Source: an uncultured Eubacteriales bacterium (GTDB lineage Bacteria; Bacillota; Clostridia; Christensenellales; Aristaeellaceae). From it: a stretch of 11,150 nucleotides of DNA. The stretch covers positions 1 to 11,150 of the forward strand of contig CADBNX010000502.1 of assembly GCA_902796115.1 (NCBI GenBank), given 5' to 3'. Every line of letters starts with the position of its first letter. Positions within the stretch are counted from its first letter, which is position 1. Below are positions 5,514-11,150 of this stretch, piece by piece. The position numbers were made by a program, and so were the translations under genes. Under the pieces are notes generated by a model, which did no database searches, was not told where the DNA came from, and saw only the letters and a list, made by a program, of their open reading frames with translations.

Positions 5514-6947
5514 ATGACTGACTGTATTATCATCGGGGCTGGCGTGATCGGATGCGCGACCGCGGAGTATCTGGCACGGTATGACTGTTCCTGCGTGGTA
5601 CTGGAAGCGGGAGAAGACGTCGCCAGCGGGGCGAGCAAGGCGAACAGCGGTATCGTGCACGCGGGGTATGATGCGAAAAGCGGCAGCCTGAAGGCAAAGT
5701 ATAATGTCAGAGGCGCAAAAATGTATCCGGAACTCGCGCGCAGGCTCGGCGTTCCCTATCGCAGGAACGGAGCGCTGGTTGTGGCGTTTGACCAGGATGA
5801 GGTGCCCACGCTCAGAAAACTGTACGAACAGGGCATTGAAAACGGAGTCGAACATCTCCGCCTGATCGACAGAGACGAGATCATCAGGCTGGAGGGAAAA
5901 ATCAATCCCAAAGCCGTGATGGCCCTGGATGTGCCCGACAGCGCGGTCGTAAGCCCCTACGAAATGACGATTGCGCTGGCCTATCACGCGGCACAGTGCG
6001 GGGTCAGGTTTGTTTTTGACAGCGCGGTTGAGCGGATTTCCTGGGAGAACGGGGTATATACCGTGAACGCGGGAGGCAGCGTGTACCGGGCAAGATGCGT
6101 CATCAACTGCGCGGGATGCGCTTCGGACCGGGTGCGCGCCATGATGTCCGGGGAAAAGATCCGTATTCAGCCTCGCAGAGGCGAGTATTATCTGCTGGAC
6201 AAAACGGAAACGTGTCCCTTCAGCCGTACCATATTCCAGGTTCCGGGCAAGATGGGAAAGGGCGTCCTGGTGACGCCGACCGCGCACGGGAACACGCTGC
6301 TGGGCCCTTCCGCGGAGGATATTTCCGACGCCGGGGATAAAAGAACGACGGCGGAGGGTCTGGGTTTCGTATATGAGAAATGCGCGCTGACCTGGCCGGA
6401 GGTTTCGAAACGGAACGTCATCACGACATTTGCCGGCGTGCGCGCCCATGAGGACGGGGGAGATTTCCTGATCGGCGCCGTGCCGGGAGCGCCCGGTGGC
6501 GCTTTCGAGGCGGCCGGGATCGAAAGCCCCGGTCTTTCGGCTGCTCCCGCCATCGGCGAAGCGCTCGCTCAGGCGGCGGCGGAATTCCTGTCCGCCGCGA
6601 TGAAGGCTTCCGTGCCGGAGGCGGTGCCGCTTCTGAAGCCTTTCCACGAAATGAGCGAGGCGGAAAAAGAGGATGCGTGCGCGAAAAATCCCGAATACGG
6701 AAGGCTGGTATGCCGCTGCGAAGAAATCACGGAGGCCGAGATCCTCGACGCGCTTCGCCGTCCGGTGCCCGCCCGCTCCATTGACGCCGTCAAGCGGAGA
6801 ACCAGAGCGGGCATGGGCCGCTGCCAGGGCGGGTTCTGTTCGCCCAGGGTGCTGGAGATCATCTGCCAGGAGACGGGAAAGAGCCCGCTGCAGATAACCA
6901 AATCCGGAGGACAGAGCTTCATACTGACCGGAACGCTGAAGCAGTGA
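5514..6947 (+). CDS. FAD-dependent dehydrogenase (COG0579, LhgO/GlpA-like) with C-terminal BFD-type [2Fe-2S] domain
   Basis: A 477-residue flavoprotein of the DAO/glycerol-3-phosphate and 2-hydroxyglutarate dehydrogenase class. The N-terminal FAD motif is GAGVIG (8-13), followed by NSGIVHAGYD and LKAKYNVRG, which are characteristic of the LhgO-like COG0579 group. After about residue 385 comes a bacterioferritin-associated-ferredoxin-like domain. Its four cysteines, C400, C402, C437 and C442, show the CxC-x34-C-x4-C spacing expected to hold a [2Fe-2S] cluster. It would oxidise a small 2-hydroxyacid or sn-glycerol-3-phosphate-type substrate and pass electrons on through the cluster. The start ATG at 5514 follows AAAGGAG with 8-bp spacing. 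The partner oxidoreductase starts 10 bp after the stop. The exact substrate is not determinable here; GlpA is the main alternative name. Confidence 0.85.
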   Translation: MTDCIIIGAGVIGCATAEYLARYDCSCVVLEAGEDVASGASKANSGIVHAGYDAKSGSLKAKYNVRGAKMYPELARRLGVPYRRNGALVVAFDQDEVPTLRKLYEQGIENGVEHLRLIDRDEIIRLEGKINPKAVMALDVPDSAVVSPYEMTIALAYHAAQCGVRFVFDSAVERISWENGVYTVNAGGSVYRARCVINCAGCASDRVRAMMSGEKIRIQPRRGEYYLLDKTETCPFSRTIFQVPGKMGKGVLVTPTAHGNTLLGPSAEDISDAGDKRTTAEGLGFVYEKCALTWPEVSKRNVITTFAGVRAHEDGGDFLIGAVPGAPGGAFEAAGIESPGLSAAPAIGEALAQAAAEFLSAAMKASVPEAVPLLKPFHEMSEAEKEDACAKNPEYGRLVCRCEEITEAEILDALRRPVPARSIDAVKRRTRAGMGRCQGGFCSPRVLEIICQETGKSPLQITKSGGQSFILTGTLKQ

Positions 6948-6957
6948 GGAGACAGAT

Positions 6958-8223
6958 ATGAGTTATATTGATACGGATGTTCTTGTGATCGGAGGCGGTC
7001 CCGCGGGACTCGCGGCCGCGATCGAAGCGGATAAGGAAGGGGTTCGCACCGTGGTTCTCGAACGCGAGGACCGGGCAGGCGGGATCCTTCGCCAGTGCAT
7101 TCATAACGGTTTCGGACTGCATCGTTTTTCCGAGGAGCTGACGGGGCCGGAATATGCGCAGCGGGATATCGACGAGGCGGAGAAAAGAAAAATCGACATC
7201 AGAACCGGGACGACGGTGCTCGGCGTTTCCCCGGACAGGGTCGTGACGGCCGTCAGCCGGGAGCGCGGGTATGAAAAATACCGTGCGGGTGCGGTGGTGC
7301 TGGCAATGGGCTGCAGGGAAAGGCCCCGCGGCGCCCTCGCGATCCCCGGCGACCGATGCGCCGGCATATACAGCGCGGGAACCGCGCAGAAGTATGTGAA
7401 CCTGATGGGATACATGCCCGGACGCCGGGTCGTGATCCTGGGAAGCGGAGATATCGGCCTGATCATGGCGCGCCGCATGACCCTGCAGGGCGCGAAGGTG
7501 CTGGCCTGCGTGGAGATCATGCCCTATTCGAGCGGACTGAACCGGAATATCGTTCAGTGTCTGAACGATTACGGGATCCCGCTGTATCTGAACCATACCG
7601 TGACGGATATCCGCGGCAGGGAGCGCGTGGAGGGCGTTACGGTATCCGAGGTGGACGGGAAGCGCAATCCTATTCCGGGCACCGAAATGCACTTTGACTG
7701 CGATACGCTGCTGCTTTCCGTGGGACTGATCCCCGAAAACGAACTGACCAGAAAATGCGGGATCGAGATCTCACCCGCAACGAGCGGCGCGCTGGTGAAC
7801 GAACGCTACGAAACGAGCGTGCCCGGGATTTTCGCGTGCGGCAATGTGCTGCATGTGCACGATCTGGTGGACTATGTGAGTGAGGAGAGCCAGAAGGCCG
7901 GCAGGGCCGCCGCGCTGTATGTGAAAGAAAAGCGCGCGGAGGAAAGCGAAGTCATGATCCGGGTCGCGGACGGTTTCGGCGTCAGGGGCGTGGTGCCGCA
8001 GATGATTCGCGGCGGGGACGGACTGAAGGATATCAGCCTGATGTTCCGGACCAGCAATGTGTTCCGGGACCGCAGCATTACGCTGACCGCGGATGACCAG
8101 GTGATCCTGAAACAGAAAAAGAAGATCCTCACTCCGGGAGAAATGGTCAATCTCCGTCTGACGGATAAAATCATTCCGGCGATGAAAAACTGCAAAACGC
8201 TGAGCGTATCCATTACGGAATGA
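6958..8223 (+). CDS. FAD/NAD(P)-dependent oxidoreductase, partner of the upstream dehydrogenase
   Basis: A 421-residue pyridine-nucleotide-disulphide-oxidoreductase-like flavoprotein (COG0446, HcnB-like). The FAD motif is GGGPAG (12-17), and the second dinucleotide site is GSGDIG (162-167). The FAD-closing segment VPGIFACGNVLHVHDLVD lies near residues 280-300. It has no redox-active CxxxxC of thioredoxin or lipoamide reductases, fitting the electron-transfer-partner group. In many Clostridia and Thermotogales the same pair is followed by a DUF1667 protein; here a GntR regulator follows instead. AGGAG (6947-6951) overlaps the preceding stop codon, giving likely coupling. It probably accepts electrons from the [2Fe-2S] dehydrogenase and uses NAD(P). 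Substrate and electron direction are inferred. Confidence 0.85.
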   Translation: MSYIDTDVLVIGGGPAGLAAAIEADKEGVRTVVLEREDRAGGILRQCIHNGFGLHRFSEELTGPEYAQRDIDEAEKRKIDIRTGTTVLGVSPDRVVTAVSRERGYEKYRAGAVVLAMGCRERPRGALAIPGDRCAGIYSAGTAQKYVNLMGYMPGRRVVILGSGDIGLIMARRMTLQGAKVLACVEIMPYSSGLNRNIVQCLNDYGIPLYLNHTVTDIRGRERVEGVTVSEVDGKRNPIPGTEMHFDCDTLLLSVGLIPENELTRKCGIEISPATSGALVNERYETSVPGIFACGNVLHVHDLVDYVSEESQKAGRAAALYVKEKRAEESEVMIRVADGFGVRGVVPQMIRGGDGLKDISLMFRTSNVFRDRSITLTADDQVILKQKKKILTPGEMVNLRLTDKIIPAMKNCKTLSVSITE

Positions 8224-8250
8224 TTTCAGCTTGTAGAAGGAGGAGTTGCC

Positions 8251-8973
8251 GTGCAGGAACCGTTCTCTGATTTGACTCAGAATCAGCCAATCCGGGAAGT
8301 GGCGTACGAACAGCTGAAGCATGCGATTATCACCGGGCAGATCGAGGCAGGTTCGCGCATCGTGGAAACCGTGTACGCGGAATACCTGCATATCAGCAGG
8401 ACGCCTCTGAGGGAAGCGCTGCAGAAACTGGAAATCGACGGCCTGGTGGAATACAAGCCGCATCGGGGCGTCATCGTCAAAGCGTTCACGCTGAGCGATA
8501 TCGAAGAGATCTACATCATCCGGAACGCGATGATGATGCATCTTCTGCCTTCTGTGGTGGAAAAGGTAACGGAAAAGGACATCGAACAGCTGCGGAGCAT
8601 CCTGACGCAGATGGACGAGGCGATGGTGATCGAAGACGCGGAAAGCCTCGCCGTGCTGAACCGGAAATTTCACAGAGGAATTGAGCAACTGTCGGACAAA
8701 CACCGGATCCTTCACGTGATCGACAGCCAGGAAGAATACATCAAGCGGTTTTCCGCGATGACGATCGCGAGCGTGATCCGCAGGACAAACGCGCACAAGG
8801 AGCACCACCAGATGGCGGATCTTCTGGAAAAAAGAGACCTGGAAGGCCTGATGGAGCTTACGCGCCACCATCTGGAGGAAAGCAAGACCACCTGCCTGGA
8901 AGCGGTCCGGAACCAGAACCGCCGTGTGGAAGAAGAAGGCGTGAAAAGCAAGCCGGCTTTTTTGGAGAAATAA
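8251..8973 (+). CDS. GntR-family transcriptional regulator (FadR subfamily, FCD domain)
   Basis: A 240-residue regulator. Residues 13-76 are the winged helix, with the hallmark SRTPLREALQKLEIDGLV and the wing PHRGVIV. Residues 80-220 form the all-helical FCD ligand domain, with histidines H141 (NRKFH), H185 (EHH) and H207 (RHH) in the positions that usually bind a metal with small organic acids. The usual Asp before FH is Asn137 here. The start is GTG at 8251 with AAGGAGG (8237-8243). It follows the oxidoreductases by 27 bp and ends flush with the Lrp gene. FCD regulators commonly respond to the substrate of neighbouring catabolic enzymes, so it may control this operon (inference). The C-terminal tail is charged and probably disordered. 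Confidence 0.93.
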   Translation: MQEPFSDLTQNQPIREVAYEQLKHAIITGQIEAGSRIVETVYAEYLHISRTPLREALQKLEIDGLVEYKPHRGVIVKAFTLSDIEEIYIIRNAMMMHLLPSVVEKVTEKDIEQLRSILTQMDEAMVIEDAESLAVLNRKFHRGIEQLSDKHRILHVIDSQEEYIKRFSAMTIASVIRRTNAHKEHHQMADLLEKRDLEGLMELTRHHLEESKTTCLEAVRNQNRRVEEEGVKSKPAFLEK

Positions 8974-9468
8974 ATGGAAAACATCAAAAACCAGATTCTG
9001 GAAATCCTGAAAGAGGACTGCAGGATGCCGATCGAAACCGTTGCCGCGATGGCGGGGTGCTCTGTGCCCGAAGCGACGGAAGCGATCGAAGAAATGGAAC
9101 GCGATAAAATCATCCTGCACTACCTTCCGATCATCAACTGGGACCGGACGGAACGGGAGAGAGTCGAAGCGATGATCGAGGTCAAGGTGACGCCCCAGCG
9201 CGATATGGGCTTTGATACCGTCGCCAGAAGGATCTATCAGTTTGACGAAGTGAAAAGCGTTTTTCTGATGAGCGGCTCCTATGATCTGCTGGTGCTCGTC
9301 GAGGCGAGGACCCTGAAAGAACTGGCGCTGTTCGTCAGTGAAAAGCTGAGCACGCTGGATACGGTTACCGGAACGGCGACCAGCTTCGTGCTCAAGCGCT
9401 ACAAGCAGGACGGCGTCATATTCACGGATAACGACGGCAATGATCAGAGAATGGCGGTGAGCCCGTGA
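8974..9468 (+). CDS. Lrp/AsnC-family transcriptional regulator (AlaR-like)
   Basis: A 164-residue regulator with an N-terminal HTH (about 5-48: LAEILKED-type start, VAAMAGCS turn, then a recognition helix). A RAM ligand-binding domain follows (about 68-145), including SVFLMSGSYDLLVLVEA, the conserved glycine-rich segment of the effector pocket. Lrp/AsnC proteins bind amino acids and often control adjacent amino-acid genes. The ATG directly follows the GntR stop codon (0-bp gap), with GGAG at 8964-8967. Its stop overlaps the aminotransferase start by 4 bp. This layout matches the Bacillus alaR-alaT (yugG-yugH) pair, where the regulator controls an alanine transaminase; that equivalence is inferred from gene order and family. 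Confidence 0.9.
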   Translation: MENIKNQILEILKEDCRMPIETVAAMAGCSVPEATEAIEEMERDKIILHYLPIINWDRTERERVEAMIEVKVTPQRDMGFDTVARRIYQFDEVKSVFLMSGSYDLLVLVEARTLKELALFVSEKLSTLDTVTGTATSFVLKRYKQDGVIFTDNDGNDQRMAVSP

Positions 9469-10637
9469 GGGATGGGTTTGTTTCATCCAAAGTGGCCGCC
9501 ATTCCGCCGAGCGGCATCCGGCGGTTCTTTGATATCGCGTCCACCGTTGAAGGCGCGATTTCCCTGGGCGTGGGCGAGCCTGATTTTGTGACGCCCTACC
9601 ATATCCGCAGCGCCGGCATCGACAGCCTGATCTCCGGCGAAACCCAGTATACCGCCAATCAGGGACTGCTGCCGCTCAGACGTGAGATCGCGGGATACCT
9701 GAAGAACCGCTTTTCGCTTGAATACAGCCCCGAAAAGGAGATCCTGGTGACAGTCGGCGCGAGTGAAGCGATCGACCTCGCCTTCAGGGCCGTGCTTGAC
9801 CGCGGGGACGGCGTGCTGCTGCCCGATCCCGGGTATGTGAGCTACAGCCCCTGCGTGATCCTGGCGGACGGAGTGCCGCAGATGGTGCCGACCGATGAAG
9901 CGGGCGGGTTTAAGCTGACCCGGAAAGCGCTTGAGAATGCGTCGGACCGGAGTACGAAAGCGCTGATGCTGCCGTATCCCAACAATCCGACCGGCACCGT
10001 TCTTGATGAGAAAACGCTGGAAGACATTGCCGCGTTCTGCGTGGAACGCGACCTTCTTGTCGTTACCGACGAAATCTACGCGGAACTGAGCTATGAAGGA
10101 CGGGTCAGGTCCATCGCTTCCTGCCCGGGCATGAAGGAAAGGACGATCTATATCTCCGGCTTCAGCAAGGCGTTTGCCATGACCGGATGGCGTCTGGGCT
10201 ATGCGTGCGCGCCCGCGGAGATCCTTTCCCAGATGAACAAGATCCATCAGTACACGATCATGTGCGCGTCGAGACAGTCCCAGGTTGCGGGCATGGAAGC
10301 GCTCCGGCAGGGAAAAACGGATCAGTACGCGGATATCGAAAAAATGAAGGAAAGTTACAACCGCAGGAGACGGCTGATGGTGTCGGCGCTTCGGGATATG
10401 GGACTGGACTGTATCGAACCCAAAGGAACGTTTTATTGTTTTCCGGGCATCGCCTCCACCGGGCTTGACAGCGAAACTTTCTGCACCAGGCTGCTGCAGG
10501 AAAAAGGCGTCGTGTGCGTGCCGGGAAACGCGTTCGGCAAATGCGGGGAAGGACATATCCGCTGCTGCTACGCCACCGATATCCAGAAAATGACGGAAGC
10601 ATTCCGGCGTATGAAGGATTTTATCGGCAGCCTGTAA
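9465..10637 (+). CDS. Class I PLP-dependent aminotransferase (AlaT/AspC-like)
   Basis: A 390-residue fold-type I aminotransferase. Visible catalytic features are the PNNPTG loop (172-177) with Asn174, Asp202 and Tyr205 in TDEIYAEL, and the Schiff-base Lys235 in SGFSKAFAMTGWRLGY. Arg366 in GHIRCCYAT binds the substrate carboxylate. All are intact and the length is typical. The start is GTG at 9465, overlapping the Lrp stop as GTGA, which indicates translational coupling; no in-frame ATG is nearby. The partner regulator suggests an alanine or related amino-acid transaminase, while aspartate or aromatic specificity remains possible. A CapA-like gene follows after 13 bp. Confidence 0.95.
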   Translation: MRDGFVSSKVAAIPPSGIRRFFDIASTVEGAISLGVGEPDFVTPYHIRSAGIDSLISGETQYTANQGLLPLRREIAGYLKNRFSLEYSPEKEILVTVGASEAIDLAFRAVLDRGDGVLLPDPGYVSYSPCVILADGVPQMVPTDEAGGFKLTRKALENASDRSTKALMLPYPNNPTGTVLDEKTLEDIAAFCVERDLLVVTDEIYAELSYEGRVRSIASCPGMKERTIYISGFSKAFAMTGWRLGYACAPAEILSQMNKIHQYTIMCASRQSQVAGMEALRQGKTDQYADIEKMKESYNRRRRLMVSALRDMGLDCIEPKGTFYCFPGIASTGLDSETFCTRLLQEKGVVCVPGNAFGKCGEGHIRCCYATDIQKMTEAFRRMKDFIGSL

Positions 10638-10650
10638 TCAGGGAGGAAGA

Positions 10651-11150
10651 ATGAAAAAAGCGGCGCTCATCGTGCTTGTGTGTCTGTGCTGCCTGCTGAC
10701 CGCTCAGGGAGAGGAAGAAATCCATTATTCGGAGGTGCCCTCTCAGGCAGGCCAGACTGCGAATGTGAATACGGAATCCGGCGGAGAAACGGTTGAGGAA
10801 CGTTCTGAACCGGCCGGAGAGGTCATCCATCAGGAGGACGGAAGCGTCCTTGTGACCCTGACCGCCGTCGGCGATATCACGGTGGGCAGGAACGTGCAGT
10901 ACTCCGGCAAATCCATCTTTGTGAAGGAACTGGAAAAGCAGGGCAACGACCCGAACTTCATCTTCCGGAACGTGAAGGATATTTTTGCCTCGGACAGCGT
11001 GACGATCGCCAATTTCGAGGGCGTGCTGGCGGAAACCTACAAGATCCCGTCCAACAAAAGAAACAATGATTTTCTGTTTCTCGCGCCGCCCGAGTATGCA
11101 CGGGTCCTGCGCGACAACAGCATAGAAATGGTCACGATCGAAAACAACCA
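10651..11150 (+). CDS. CapA/PgsA-family exported protein (capsule/poly-gamma-glutamate type), 3' end outside window
   Basis: The visible 166 residues start with a signal sequence: MKK, then a hydrophobic stretch of about 5-18 ending near LLTAQG. A polar, probably disordered linker follows (about 20-65). The metallophosphoesterase-like CapA domain then begins: VGDITVGR (73-80), NFEGVL (121-126) and, at the edge, an ENN motif where the family usually has ANNH. Family members are involved in poly-gamma-glutamate synthesis/export or other surface polymers, or have unknown function. No lipobox cysteine is clear. The ATG at 10651 has GGAGG only 4 bp upstream, and the gene starts 13 bp after the aminotransferase. 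The rest of the domain lies beyond 11150. Confidence 0.85.
   Translation, partial: MKKAALIVLVCLCCLLTAQGEEEIHYSEVPSQAGQTANVNTESGGETVEERSEPAGEVIHQEDGSVLVTLTAVGDITVGRNVQYSGKSIFVKELEKQGNDPNFIFRNVKDIFASDSVTIANFEGVLAETYKIPSNKRNNDFLFLAPPEYARVLRDNSIEMVTIENN

Noticed and set aside
5451..6647. Minus-strand open frame (about 398 codons) opposite the FAD dehydrogenase
   Set aside because: Antisense to a gene with intact FAD and Fe-S motifs; no domain of its own.
7771..9486. Long minus-strand open frame (about 571 codons) opposite the oxidoreductase and regulator genes
   Set aside because: His/Phe/Arg-rich antisense shadow without family motifs; the plus-strand genes are clear.

Overview
The window looks like chromosomal DNA from a GC-rich member of the Bacillota, probably a Clostridia. 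The evidence is the gene content (a DUF951 gene upstream of type I signal peptidase, a DtxR-type regulator, clostridial-style FAD oxidoreductases, an AlaR/AlaT-like pair, a CapA-like secreted protein), strong AGGAGG-type ribosome binding sites, and sigma-A type promoters. Species cannot be named from sequence alone.

Layout. Positions 1-1587 carry a leftward operon: DUF951 protein, lepB (signal peptidase I) and panE-like ketopantoate reductase (cut by the window edge). It is driven by a promoter with perfect -35 and -10 hexamers and a 17-bp spacer (1620-1648). A compact divergent region (1588-1718) also holds a rightward promoter for a DtxR/MntR-family metal regulator (1719-2105). A hairpin then separates that gene from a radical SAM enzyme of unassigned function (2151-3275), followed by argH (3345-4727).

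The 447-bp gap at 4728-5174 is the most unusual part. It contains a dense cluster of DnaA-box-like 9-mers: four at 8/9 match to TGTGGATAA and four more at 7/9. Two boxes directly abut, and one pair forms an inverted repeat. Small hairpins and an AT-rich stretch lie to its right. This resembles a replication origin or a DnaA-binding regulatory locus, although no dnaA or dnaN is visible. A small HTH protein gene (5175-5420) follows.

From 5459 rightward, an extended -10 promoter with an overlapping 17-bp palindrome appears to drive a tightly packed run. In order it holds a GlpA/LhgO-like FAD dehydrogenase with a BFD-type [2Fe-2S] domain, a partner FAD/NAD oxidoreductase, a GntR/FCD regulator, an Lrp/AsnC regulator, a class I aminotransferase and a CapA-family exported protein cut by the window end. 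Intergenic gaps are 10, 27, 0, -4 and 13 bp, so co-transcription is likely. The two oxidoreductases probably form a redox complex acting on a small hydroxy-acid or polyol phosphate. The usual third partner, a DUF1667 protein, is not present. The Lrp/aminotransferase pair suggests amino-acid (alanine-type) metabolism.
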